Of a DNA stretch of 64,000 bases, positions 45,870-56,278 are shown piece by piece (position 1 is the first letter of the stretch; the number at the start of each line of letters is the position of its first letter). Source of the stretch: Erinaceus europaeus (taxonomy: Eukaryota; Chordata; Mammalia; Eulipotyphla; Erinaceidae); contig NC_080172.1 of NCBI RefSeq assembly GCF_950295315.1, positions 78,139,118 through 78,203,117 on the forward strand. Direction: 5' to 3'. The notes below the pieces were generated by a model. It saw only the letters and a list, made by a program, of their open reading frames with translations, did not search any database and was not told where the DNA came from. The position numbers and the translations under genes were made by a program.

Positions 45870-46430
45870 TTAGTTCTTCCCTTCTTGACTCTCAAGCCCA
45901 CAGAAACCTCACTACCTCTCTCCATTAACCTCACTACCTCTCTCCATTAACCGCAGGCCACATGGCTGCCTACCTTAAGGTTCATTTACTCAAAGTTCAC
46001 CTCACCTTCTGATCACAGAGGAGAACACACCTTAACACATGCTCCATCATACACCTCAGACCCCAGACAAGAGAAATTCCAAACTATATGGCCTTTGATA
46101 TCCATCTTCTCTCTGTCTCACCCTACTGGTTTAACCCCTATGTTTCTCTCAAATATCTTTGGATAATTAAGTTGCTTGTGTCATGGAGAATAACTGTCTT
46201 GTATCTCATCAATTCCTGTCATAACAGCCCCCTACCATAGGGGCAAGCTGACCATTAAGAAACCTGTAATTTCTGACATGTTTGAAATATGTTCTTTGCC
46301 TGAATTCCTATTTAAGCCCACGTTTTTCTGCCATTAAATGAGAGTGCCTCCATTCTCCCCAATTTCTCTTGTCTCTATTTCACATTGTCTCTTGACTGAG
46401 TGAGGGAGAACTGGACGTCCAGTTAATTAA
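45870..46430 (+). mobile_element. LTR-like element, plus strand
   Basis: Contains a TATA-like TATTTAAGCCC near 46310, a polyadenylation-like ATTAAA near 46335, a CT-rich stretch and an end GGACGTCCA at 46430, the order of a short LTR. A 22-bp unit is tandemly duplicated at 45907-45928 and 45929-45950. The start was not located, so this is tentative. Confidence 0.35.
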
Positions 46431-46892
46431 ACATGGATAGAAACAGGTAGAAAAGTCAAATCATAGCTTTTTACTTTGATGACCTTACTGCATATTACCT
46501 AGTTATATTGCATTTTTATTTACTTTTGAGTAGAAATTTCTTACTACTTTGGCAAACATTTATAATCATTAGTCATATTTCCACATTAAATGTATTAAAA
46601 TGCTCAGTTTATTTAATAGATATAGGTTAAATACTCATAAAGTATAGCATTATTTTTTAGACATAATTCTATAGCAAGATATATACTGATTTAGTAACTG
46701 CAGTTGAACAGGAAAAAAATAAAGAACAATAAAATTAGACTATCCTAACACCGATCACATCACTATCTCTTTAAAGTGACCATCACCTTTGCATCTTTGA
46801 AGGATGGTGGTTTGTATTGATCCCTGTACCTAGTATTCTATTAACTTCTATGGTATGAATAAATTTTTGTCCAGTGAGATGCAAAGGTAAAG
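46431..46892. other. AT-rich DNA without features
   Basis: Nothing recognised. Confidence 0.45.
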
Positions 46893-47035
46893 ATATATGG
46901 GGTTGAGGTGGGGTGGGGGGGGGGGCAACAGCTCTGCTTAGCTATGACTTAAGATGTTACTGAGGTTTAAACCTAGGACCTCAGAGCCTCAGGCATGAAA
47001 GTCTTTTTGCATAGCTTTATGTTGTTTACCTAGTA
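46893..47035 (-). mobile_element. SINE-C, reverse strand, with G-run
   Basis: A 12-G run at 46915-46926 precedes CAACAGCTCTGCTTAGCTATG, GAGGTTTAAACCTAGGACC and TCAGAGCCTCAGGCATGAAAGTC plus GCATAGCTTTATGTTGTTTACC. The G-run could form a quadruplex (inference). Confidence 0.7.
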
Positions 47036-48214
47036 TTCAATTGGGTGCTTTTTTCTTTTTAATATTTAGGTTCTAAGCCTATGCCTAGGTGGAAAATTTT
47101 ATAAAATACAAGAGAAACATTTTTAACAATAATATTTTTAACCTAATGCATATATGTAATTCATCTTGAACATTTTGTCTCAAACACACAGATATTACAC
47201 AAATGGTATTATTATGTATATTTTATTTATTATCAAAAAAACCTTCACATAATTATTATAAAGTATACATATTATCTAGTGTTGCCATGTATGCTTCATA
47301 AACCTTGTTTGTTTAATTGCATGGTATTGCATTGAATCAATGTAATATTAATAAACTTAGGTGGATATTTGGTATCTCCAATATTTTCATTATCTCAGGT
47401 ATTAACAAAATGAAAATCTGGGCTAAAACTTCATCAAAACTGTTATTATTTTCATGTACTATAACTGAGAAAGACATTTTAATTTAAATTCACTGTAGAA
47501 ATTTTTAAAGCCTCTATACATATTTCAAGTTTTTTCTTGAGAGTTTCAATCAGATAGTCCTTCCAGCTACATTGCAGTGTGTATATTTCTTGGTATTCCT
47601 GATGACACTAGAAATTAATATACTTGATTAATTTTCTGTTTTCTAGATAAGCAATATACTATGTTTATGATTTATATTTTTGACAATAATTTTGATTTTT
47701 CATGATTGTCTTTTTGTGGTGTTTGTAGTTACTGTCTCGCTGGCTTTGTTCATTTTATTTTTTCATGTTCCCATTATAGTATTCCAACCTTTCTTCCCTA
47801 GTTTCAGATCTATAGAAAAAACTTTGATCAGGGAGATGGTAAGTAGTAAAATTCCTTTCTTTTTCTACTTAACTGTGTAAAACATTTTGAATAAAACATA
47901 TGAGAATATATTTAAGCTTATTTACACAATTCTAACCTCACTTGTACTACATTTCATTCGTTTTAAATTAAATTTTTTAAGCTGCCAAGTGGCACAGTCT
48001 GGTAATATACATGCTCCCTGAGTTACAGAACAGTCAAACAGGTAGTCACGATTTATGTATGTGTGCCCAATTATAAAAGAGGCTAGGGCCAGTACAGTTA
48101 CTGATTTGCCATAAACTTAAGTTTATTACTGTTACACAGTGAAAGAACTCCTTTAGTGTTCCAGTTGAACATTTAAAAGGAAAAAAAATATATGTCAGAT
48201 AAAGACACAAGTAG
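47036..48214. other. AT-rich DNA without features
   Basis: No recognisable repeat over 1.2 kb. A 66-codon hydrophobic frame at 47680-47880 is not recognisable. Confidence 0.45.
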
Positions 48215-48350
48215 CATTTATTTAATATTCATCAAAAAATTTAGACTCTTATAAATACTTTCTAACATGATTTAATAAGGAACTAGCAGTGCTGACATTT
48301 AATCTCATAAACTCCGAGACCAAACTTCTCATGAGCCTTTTAAAAACTGA
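48215..48350 (+). repeat. MIR SINE relic (weak)
   Basis: TTTATTTAATATTCATC, TAATAAGGAACTAGCAGTGCTGACATTTAATCTC and AACTCCGAGACC resemble the 3' part of MIR (AGCTAGTAAGTGGCAGAGCTGGGATTTGAA ... ACTCCAGAGCC). Confidence 0.4.
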
Positions 48351-48760
48351 GCCACCATTATTTTATTTGGCAATTTGATTGCTAGAACAAACCTACTATC
48401 CAGGGAACCCTGTTCCATACCCCTATTTAGGGGACCCAACAAGTTAAATTTGTTAAATATGTTCTTGCAGATAGCTAGTGTAGTAGATTCTTCCATAATA
48501 TAATTTTTTTCCCCCAGAAACCCTTAGTATTTTTCTTTTCTGTTTTGTGTTCCAATTTTATTTCTGGAAGCACTCATGAGATATAGTGCTATATCCACTA
48601 CAGTTGTATACAACAATTGAAAAACATTTTGAATGTTAAACAATTCATATCTCTCTTAAATTTTTTCTATGTGGATAAAAATGTAGTATATGTGAAGCAT
48701 AACACCATTGGAAAATGGACGGAAAATTGAAAGGAGACTTGGAAATAGTTTCATTGTTGT
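48351..48760. other. Unassigned DNA
   Basis: Nothing recognised. Confidence 0.4.
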
Positions 48761-48773
48761 AAAAACAATTGCT

Positions 48774-49120
48774 GGGGTCGGGCGGTGGTGCAATGGGTTA
48801 AGCACATGTGGCGCAAAGCGCAGGCCGGCGTAAGGATCCCGGTTTGAGCCCCTGGCTCCCTACCTGCAGGGGAGTCCCTTCAAAGGCAGTGAAGCAGGTC
48901 TGCAGGTGTCTGTCTTTCTCTCCCCCTCTCTGTCTTCCCCTCCTCTCTCCATTTCTCTCTGTCTTGTCCAACAATGAACAACATCAACAATGGCAATAAT
49001 AAAGACCACAACGAGGCTGCAACAAGGGTAACAAAAAGGTGGAAAAAATGGCCTCCAGGAGCGATGGATTCATAGTGCAGGCACTGAGCCCAGTAATAAC
49101 CCTGGAGGGAAAAAAAAACA
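48774..49120 (+). mobile_element. SINE-A, full length, best preserved
   Basis: GGGTCGGGCGGTGGTGCAAT (A box TGGTGCAATGGGTTA), GGATCCCGGTTTGAGCCCC (B box), CCTGCAGGGGAGTCCC, GCAGGTCTGCAGGTGTC, CT-rich block, CAACATCAACAATGGC body, CCTCCAGGAGCGATGG tail module and A-run. Identical flanks AAAAACAATTGCT at 48761-48773 and 49121-49133. The cleanest SINE-A in the window, so probably young. Confidence 0.95.
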
Positions 49121-49304
49121 AAAAACAATTGCTAAGACTTATTATTAAAGTTAAAAGTATTCATTTTAATTAAAATGCTATTATTATCATTGATTTGTTT
49201 TTTTTAGCAGATTAACAAAAACAATGGGTTTGATTAGAATGACTATAGATGATCACAATTTTAAAATAGGCATTGTCAAAAATTGATAATATGTGATCTT
49301 TTTT

Positions 49305-50124
49305 TCTTTTGAATTTCTTTATTGGGATTAGTGGTTTACAGTGGACAGTAAAATATAATAATTTGTACATGCCTAACATTTCCACATAATAATACAACCC
49401 CAACTAGATCTTCCTCCGCTATCATGTTCCAGGACCTGAACTCTCTCCCCTACCCCAGAGTCTTTTACTTTGGTACAATACACCAACTCCAGTTCAAGTT
49501 CTGCTTAGTGTCTTCCCTTCTGATCTTGTTATTCAACTTCTGTCTACAAGTGAAATTGTCCCATATTCATCATTTTACTTCTGACTTATCTCACATAAAG
49601 TGATTTCTTCAAGCTCCATCCAAGAAGGGTAAAGAAGGTGAATTCACAATTTTTAATAGCTTAGTAGTATTCCATTGTGTGTATATACCACAATTTACTC
49701 AGCTACTCATCTATTGTTGGACACCTGGGTTGCTTCCAGGTTTTAGCTATTACAACTTGTGATACTATGAACATAGGTATACACAAATCTTTTTGAATGG
49801 ATATGTTTGGTTCCTTAGGATATATTCCCAGGAGAGGAATTGCAGGGTCATAGGCTAAATCCATTTCTAGCCTTTTGAGAGTCCTCCAGACTGCTCTCCA
49901 CAGTCCCACCAGCAATGCAGGAGGGTTCCGTTTCCCCCACAAACTCTCCAGCATTTGTTGCTGCTATCTTTTCTGATGTATGACATTCTCCCAGGAATGA
50001 AGTGGCATTTCAGTGTTGTTTTTATCTGCATTTCTCTGACAATGACTTGGAGCATTTTTTCATATGTATATTGACCTTTCTGATATCTTCTATGAAAATA
50101 TTCTGTGCGTATCCTCTCCTCAGC
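49305..50124 (-). mobile_element. L1 3' fragment, reverse strand
   Basis: From the 3' end (GAATTTCTTTATTGGG) through CCCCAGAGTCTTTTACTTTGG, TCTATTGTTGGACACCTGGG, TTTGGTTCCTTAGGATATATTCCC and TTTGTTGCTGCTATC. A minus frame at 49703-49954 keeps [19 protein letters not shown] and KTWKQPRCPT of ORF2p. Relative to the 16794 copy a short segment is missing near 49898 (CACAG to TCCCACC). Confidence 0.88.
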
Positions 50125-50275
50125 TTTTTTAATGTTTTTATTTATTAACTTAATAGACAGAGAGAAGTTTAGAGGAGTGGTGGAGATATAGAGGGAAAGA
50201 GAGATACCTGCAGCCCTGCTTCACCACTGTTGAAGCTTTCCCCCTACAGGTGGGGACCAGGAGCTTGAACCCATG
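50125..50275 (-). mobile_element. SINE-B, reverse strand, truncated head
   Basis: TTTTATTTATTAACTTAATAGACAGAGAG, CCTGCAGCCCTGCTTCACC and CCTACAGGTGGGGACCAGGAGCTTGAACCC, stopping at CCCATG where LTR-like sequence begins. The A-box part of the head is absent. Confidence 0.8.
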
Positions 50276-50583
50276 CTGTGCAGATGTGCCCTCAGGCTCG
50301 TGCCAATTCCCGCAAGAGTTAATACGATATTCTCAAAGTGCCCTTCCCAACCAATCCTGTCCCGGCTCATCACTCCTGGTTTTTGCCCTATAAAGCCCTT
50401 CTTATTCCTCCCCTCTCTCTCTTGCCTGCTTTTCACTTCGGTGATTAGACGCAGGGAAGGTTGCTGTGTGAGGTGGCCATTTTGGCTAGCTCTACGTGGC
50501 CTGAACCACTGTGCTCTCACCCAACTCTGAGGTGTCCGCGTGAATAATCCGAGAGATGCTTCTGGGTTTCGAAAATCTTCAAT
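50276..50583 (+). mobile_element. LTR-like promoter segment
   Basis: CCAATCCTG (CCAAT box, about 50360), CCCTATAAAGCCC (TATA box, about 50388), then a CT-rich stretch and a GC-richer U5-like part with CTCTGAGGTGTCCGCGTG. The order and spacing resemble a gammaretrovirus-like LTR. CCCATG occurs at 50270-50275 and 50584-50589 as a possible 6-bp duplication, but the right flank is not the rest of the SINE, so a simple solo insertion is not proven. Confidence 0.5.
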
Positions 50584-50589
50584 CCCATG

Positions 50590-50811
50590 TATAGTTTTCT
50601 TTTGCTTAATTTAAAAGACAGGTTGGCTGGTATTCTCCTAGGGTAAATCTCATCTGGATTCTACATATTTCCCCAAATTCCTCCTAATTTTTCTGTTGTG
50701 AATAGTGGGTAATTTCTGACTTTTAGTTGCTGGTTTCTTGGCCTGTCCCTCCTCCTTCTCCCATTCCTTTTCCTCTCCTCACCTTTTCTTCCTTTTTATT
50801 TTCTTCTTTTT
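50590..50811. other. Unassigned, pyrimidine-rich to the right
   Basis: No repeat recognised. The part from 50750 is CT-rich and runs into family X. Confidence 0.4.
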
Positions 50812-51611
50812 TATTTAATTTTTTATTTATAAAAAGGAAACATCGACTAAACCATAAGATAATAGGGGTGCAACTTCACACAATTCCCACCACCAGAACT
50901 CTGTATCCCCTCCCCTCCCTTGATAGCTTTCCTATTATTTAACCTGTTGTAAATTAACTTAAAACGAGGTATGGGGTTTGTGGCTGCTTGTGGCGCATAT
51001 AGAAGAATTCACAGCGGGAGCTGGGAACTGGTTTAATCAATATAAGGTTTATTAGGGTGAAACAGGTAAAAGGCAAAATAAGCAATTATCATCAAGGGTT
51101 AAGCGTATGCTAGGTCTATAAAGTCTGAATATGGTTATCAAAGTTTAGTCCCATAAGATAAACAATTATCAGCTCTGGTAAAGGTTGCTCATGGCTGTAG
51201 AGGGGTCTAAAAGTTTACGGGCTAGCAGAGTCACATGTGTTCAGTTCCCAGGAGAAGTGACATGGCGGATGGATGCCTGGGGCACCTCTGCTGAGAGGCA
51301 TCTGACTAGGAGAAGAAACCACAGCCAAAGAGACCCAGAGTTCCAGCTGGCTGTCCTTTTTAGTCTTTTCAGTCTACTCACAATGCTTTGCAAACCAGCA
51401 GTCTGGATTCACCTACAGTCCACCATGCGCCTGCGTAGATCACTGCACACTGTCAGCCTTCTGTCGCCAAAGCTGACATCACCACTGTGTCAGGGCATAT
51501 AGCATCGCCACATTAACCCTTTGGGAGTATGGACTCAAGGTCATTGTGGGATACAGAATGTTGAAGGTATGGCTTCTGTAATTGCTTCCTTGCTGAACCT
51601 GGGCATCGACA
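50812..51611 (-). repeat. Family X 3' part, reverse strand, split by a solo LTR
   Basis: 50812-50944 (AATTTTTTATTTATAAAAAGG, TTCCCACCACCAGAACTCTG) and 51513-51611 (GGGAGTATGGACTCAAGG, TCATTGTGGGATACAGAATG) join to one X 3' part once the LTR at 50945-51512 is removed. They match 9905-10120 closely. Confidence 0.85.
50945..51512 (-). mobile_element. Solo LTR of an endogenous retrovirus, 6-bp duplication
   Basis: 568 bp with TG...CA ends (TGTTGTAAAT at 50945, GCCACA ending 51512) and TTAACC repeated at 50939-50944 and 51513-51518, interrupting family X. On the minus strand an AATAAA lies near 51047-51053, followed by about 100 bp of R/U5-like sequence, so the LTR reads leftwards. No internal viral genes remain: the expected product of LTR-LTR recombination. 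Which retroviral class it belongs to cannot be told from the LTR alone. Confidence 0.85.
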
Positions 51612-52140
51612 GGTTTATTTTTTATTTGTTCTTCTTTGTAATAGGATTTGTTTCACTGACGATGCTTTTAACATTTATTGGGGAAAAAGTTCTGCCAATG
51701 CTCTCCTCTAAGTACTTGATAATTTCAGGTCTAACATCCAAGTCCTTGATCCATTTGGGATATACTTTTGTGTTTGGTGAAATATAGTGGTTCTATTTCA
51801 TTTTTCTGCATGTTTCAACCCAATTTTTCCAACACCATTTGTTGGAGAGAAACTCCTTTTACCATTCAATAGACTGGGCATCTTTGTTAAAGATTAGATG
51901 CCAACAGGTTTGGGGGCTTACTTCTGGGCTCTCAATTCTATTCCACCGGTCAGTGTTTCTATGTATGCTCCAGTACTAAGCAGTTTTGATGACAATGGCC
52001 CTATAATACAATTTGAGATCTGGGAGTGTGATGCCTCCAGTTCTGTTCTTTCTTCTCAAGATTGTTTCGGCAATTCTAGGTCTTTTCTGGTTCCAGATAA
52101 ACATCTGTAGCATTTGTTCTATTCTCCTAAAAATATGGTT
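51612..52140 (-). mobile_element. L1 RT-region fragment, reverse strand
   Basis: Matches the L1 at 57330-57830 (AGTACTTGATAATTTCAGGTC, TTTTCTGCATGTTTCAACCC, GGGGGCTTACTTCTGGGCTC, TGGGAGTGTGATGCCTCC, GGTCTTTTCTGGTTCCAGATAAACAT). It lacks the L1 3' end and passes directly into family X at about 51612. Confidence 0.88.
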
Positions 52141-52144
52141 GGGT

Positions 52145-52385
52145 TCCTGGTTCAAGCCCCAGGTTCGAGCCCTGGGCTCCCCACCTGCAGGGGAGTCAAT
52201 TCACAGGCGGTGAAGCAGGTGTCTATCTTTCTCTCCCCCTCTCTCTCTTCCCCTCCTCTCTCCATTTCTCTCTGCCCTAACAATGACGACATCAATAACA
52301 ACAACAATAATAACTATAACGACAATGAAAAACAAGGGCAACAAAAGGGAAAATAAATAAATAAATATTTAAAAAATTAAAAAAA
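52145..52385 (+). mobile_element. SINE-A, plus strand, 5'-truncated or rearranged head
   Basis: Starts inside the head: GGTTCAAGCCCCAGGTTCGAGCCC carries the B-box region twice. Then CACCTGCAGGGGAGTC, CT-rich block, CAACAACAATAATAAC body and an AAATAAATAAATA tail. Confidence 0.8.
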
Positions 52386-52499
52386 GAAGTCCCAATTTAT
52401 ACTGTTGCCTTAGGGCAGGCTAGTGTTAGAGGATTCTACTGAAGCCCACACACATCCCTGCCATGTGGAGGAGTCACAATGCCTGCACCCCTGTCTTCT

Positions 52500-52775
52500 C
52501 CCTTTGGTTGGCTCACTCCTCAGGGGCTTTCAAGGTTTGGCTCAAATGTCCATAATTTCTGAACTCTTGATCTAGACATAGCCATTTCCCTCCCCTGTTG
52601 TTTTCAACACATTTAAAAAAATATTTTCTTCTGATTATCCACTTTCATGGGTCCATCTTCTCCTCTACAATGAACTCTTTGAGTTTCAGGGCTCTGCAAT
52701 CATTTCAGTATTATTTCTGTCACAGAGCCAAGTCTGTAGCCTATACCGTCTATAAATACTGGATGAGAAAACAAA
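52500..52775 (+). repeat. L2 LINE 3' relic
   Basis: GGGGCTTTCAAGGTTTGGCTCAAATGTCC, TCCTCTACAATGAACTCTTTGAGTTTCAGGGCTCTG, CACAGAGCCAAGTCTGTAGC and TATAAATACTGGATGA follow the L2 3' end (GGGCCTTGAGG ... CTGTGAGCTCCTTGAGGGCAGGG ... CTCAATAAATG). Confidence 0.65.
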
Positions 52776-53197
52776 TGCTTAACCCTGCTCCTTATCTGCA
52801 GAGAAGTGCTTGTACACCTCACAAACTGTATTTGCTTGTGTGTATAATGGGACATGGATATACGCAGATACCCAAATACTTGCACTCTCCCACATACTCA
52901 TTAAAAAAAAATTCTGCTTCTAAAATTCAATATGATCCAAGTATTTAAAAAATGATGATCTGAATTTCTTTATAATTCCTCTCTCTACATTTGAGTGGCA
53001 AATGATAAGTTATCATCATTGTGTTGTTCAGGTTGAAAATTCTTGCTTTTTTATTACTTTATAAGACCAAACATTTTTGTATGTTTTCAGATCAGCTTTT
53101 AATACTGTAAATTCAAAATTAATAATTTTACCTTTGGTTAAATTTAATGTACAGATTAAGAAAGCATCTACAAAGGTGCATATTCCATAACTTTTTG
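52776..53197. other. AT-rich DNA without features
   Basis: Nothing recognised. Confidence 0.45.
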
Positions 53198-53449
53198 TTA
53201 TATTTATTTTATTTATTTATTCCCTTTTGTTGTCATTGCTGTTTCATTGTTGTAGTTATTATTGTTTTTGTTACTGATGTCGTCGTTGTTGGATAGGACA
53301 GAGAGAAATGGCGAGAGGAGGGGAAGACAGAGAGGGGGAGAGAAAGATATACACCTGTAGACCTGCTTCAACACTTGTGAAACAACTCCCCTGCAGGTGG
53401 AGAGCCGGGGGCTCCAACTGGGATCCTTATGCCAGTTCTTGCCCTTTGC
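53198..53449 (-). mobile_element. SINE-A, reverse strand, head truncated
   Basis: TTTATTTATTTATTCCCTTTTG, GATAGGACAGAGAGAAATGGCG, CCTGTAGACCTGCTTCAACAC, CCCTGCAGGTGGAGAGCC and GGGATCCTTATGCC, ending before the A box. Confidence 0.85.
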
Positions 53450-54379
53450 TTTTCTTGTACCAATGAAGACTGAGACCAACTAGATCTTCCTTCCTCAGGC
53501 TAAATAATCCTTTAACCAAACTTCCTTTCCTATTTTTATACCAAAAAATACTGAACCTAGGCAAAAATAATTCGACATCTTGCTTCAGGAAATACCTGCT
53601 TTTGTAAGATAAGACTTGAACCATCTCAGAGAGATTACTTATCAAGACTCACAGCTTGCTGATCAAATCCTGATTCAAAACTCTTCTCAGTACCCACTAA
53701 TCTGAGACTATTATATCATAAAATCTGCTGAATTCAAACTAGTAAGACTCTTTGTAAAGCCACCTTTAAAATAACCTCATAAATAGTCTATTAAGATGAT
53801 AATATTATTGGCCACAGTAATTCTAATAAATTTAGATTTGCTTGATTTCCAGTTTTTTTTCTGGTTTGTTTTATTTAATTAATTTATTTTTGATATTAAG
53901 TAGTGGAAAGATCTAAGGAATCCACCAACATATAGCATCTCAAAACTCTAGAGTAGCGGTAGCATTCTCTTAGGAGAACCCTTGAGCTTCTTGCCTAGGT
54001 CCTCTGACTGAGATGGACAGGCTTGTTCCTTAGGTGGGTAAGATTTTTATAACCTCTAAAACCTTAAAAAACAAGCCACCAATTTAAACCATTCAGTCTA
54101 TAGTATTTTGTTATGGCATCCTGAGATGATATAATATAGTGGCCTAAGATACCAATACCAAAGGTACAAACAACCTATAGAATAGACTATGATAATGTCC
54201 CCATCTAAACTCATGCCCTCTTTTGTCCTAGAGACCTCAGAGTGGAAGGTTAGAGTCTCAGAGTAGAATGCTATTCAAAATTAAGAATCTTTAGGCTCCT
54301 GTGTCTCAACTGACATCTGGACATTTATTAAAGTTGTGTTTTATGGTAATTTATTGATCCATTTAAGTGGTACAATGTT
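53450..54379. other. Unassigned DNA
   Basis: No repeat or coding signal recognised over 0.9 kb. A 72-codon reverse frame at 53427-53645 overlaps the SINE edge and is considered chance. Confidence 0.45.
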
Positions 54380-54692
54380 TTTTTTTATAGTTTTTTTTCT
54401 TCCCCAGTGTTATTACTGGGGCTTGGTACCTGCACTATGAATTCACTGCTCCTGGACACCATTTTCCAATTTGTTGACAGTGTTTTTGCTGTTGTTTTTG
54501 GATAGGACAAAGAGACATCAAGAGAAGAGGGGAACATAGAAAGGGGGAGAGAAAGACACCTGCAGACCTGCTTCACCGCTTGTGAAGTGACCCCCCCACA
54601 GGTGGGGAGCTCCCACTTGAACTGGGATCCTTGAATTGGTCCTTGTGATTCATCCCATGTGTGCTTAATCCATTACACTGCTGTATACCCCT
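54380..54692 (-). mobile_element. SINE-A, reverse strand, full length
   Basis: CCCCAGTGTTATTACTGGGGCT and ATTCACTGCTCCTGGACACC (tail module), GGATAGGACAAAGAGACATC, CACCTGCAGACCTGCTTCACCG, GAACTGGGATCCTTG and GTGCTTAATCCATTACACTGC. Confidence 0.85.
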
Positions 54693-55227
54693 GAGTGGAA
54701 TGATTTCAACAAGGATAGTTTAGATTTAAAGTTATTATTTTGGTGAATTTGAAAAAAAAATATTTGAGAGTTACTTCAGAAATGATGTGATTTTTATTTG
54801 TTTTTACTGGAATAAGAAACCATCAAAAGCATTCAGTTTCCAAAATCAATGCTTTAAAAAGATAAGAGAAAAAAGAAAAGAGGAAGGAAGAGTTGCAGAG
54901 AGCAGTGGAATCATATAGTCATTCAGCTCCAGCAGAAAAAAAAGTCTGGTGGCAAAAGAAAAGTTTCCTTATCCAAGGCAGATATGGAAAATATAAAACC
55001 TAATAGAGGAGAGGGAGAGCCAAGGAGAGGAGAAGTAGAAGATTAATAACATTAAAAGCTATTTCTCTAGATTGTCTGGACTGCAATCTGAATATAATCC
55101 TTTTATTTCTAGGCTCCTATCTTACCCTTACTTCTACCATACTCTTCTTCCTGAATCCTTGTTCCCTTCTAGTCAATAACAAAAACATTTTTAACAAGAA
55201 ATTGCTAAATTTGAAACCAAGCCAACT
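54693..55227. other. Unassigned, A/G-rich DNA
   Basis: Purine-rich near 54850-54900 and 55005-55045. No gene or repeat recognised. Confidence 0.4.
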
Positions 55228-55452
55228 TTCCTGTTTTTTTTTTTTTTTGCCACCAGAGTTATCACTGGGGCTTAGTGCCTATATGAATCCACTACTCCCA
55301 GCAACCATTCCCCCTACCTCTAGGTAGAGAGAAAGAGAGACAGAGAGACATACACAGCATGGCTTTCCTGCTCAGGTGGGGACTGGGGTTTGAAACTATT
55401 TCTTGCATAGGATACTGTGTGCTCTGGCAGGTGTGCCAACACTAGGCTCAAT
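55228..55452 (-). mobile_element. SINE-A-like, reverse strand, shortened
   Basis: Poly(T), CCACCAGAGTTATCACTGGGGCTTAGTGCC, AATCCACTACTCCCAGCAACC, GAGAGACAGAGAGACATAC, GCTCAGGTGGGGACTGGGGTTTGAA and CAGGTGTGCCAAC. The middle is shortened compared with 3821-4114. Confidence 0.7.
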
Positions 55453-56278
55453 CAAATGTTTCTTAAAGGTAAATACACTCTAAAACAGATCAATTTCTGT
55501 GTTTTTTAAATTATTATTGGCAAGGAATATAAATATACTTCCAAATGGTACCCACTAAAAGAGGAATGTGAGTTTAGTATTAGGAAATGAGAAAAAGCCT
55601 AATACCAGGTCCCACAAGGGGTAGAAAATGAATTTAGGTAAGGAAAAGAGAAAGATAAAGTTGACTAGAATTTTTTAGTTAATAGAATGATAAACCCTTG
55701 ATAAAGAAAGCAGATAGGAAGTAAATCTGCCTTATTGTGTATGATTTTAAACCCTTCTCTATGAATTGACACTATTACTTTCAAAAGCCTACACACTCCA
55801 AAGAGACAGAAATTTACAAAGTAATTTGGGGTTGTTCTACAAATAAATTGGGAATATTACATTTATAATAATCAGTTTATTTATTAAAGGAATCTCAGAT
55901 GTAAATAAAAGAGAAAGAAAAGTTAGAGAGATTATATTGAACAGTATAATAGTCCCTGAATTGCAGAGACCAGAAAGGTAGAAAAAGCTGCAAAACGATG
56001 AACAAGAGTTACAAGAGAGATCTTTAAAGTCAGATCTGTGAAAATAGATTGCTCTGTAATCTTGAACTACAAGGAAAGCTAGGGTAGTATTTTGGGAACT
56101 ATGGGAATAGGCTTTCTACCTTCTTTAACTGGCATTCAGGAATAGATCCTGAATCAGAAATAACTGTAATTCTTCACTAACTTTGAAAGACCTTAAATCA
56201 GAATTAGGGGCTTTAAAATAAAAGCAAAGACAGGATTGAAATATAATGCTATTACTGGGTGTGCAGAACAATCCTTTT
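55453..56278. other. Unassigned DNA
   Basis: A/T-rich; no repeat or coding signal recognised. Confidence 0.45.

Noticed and set aside
46915..46926. G-quadruplex regulatory element
   Set aside because: A single G-run in a SINE tail position, with no promoter context; mentioned only within the SINE entry.
48774..48860. tRNA gene
   Set aside because: The A and B boxes belong to a SINE-A head followed by SINE body and A-tail; no cloverleaf was required or checked.
52598..52948. 116-codon plus-strand frame
   Set aside because: Largely overlaps an L2-like relic and a poly(A) stretch; no protein signal.
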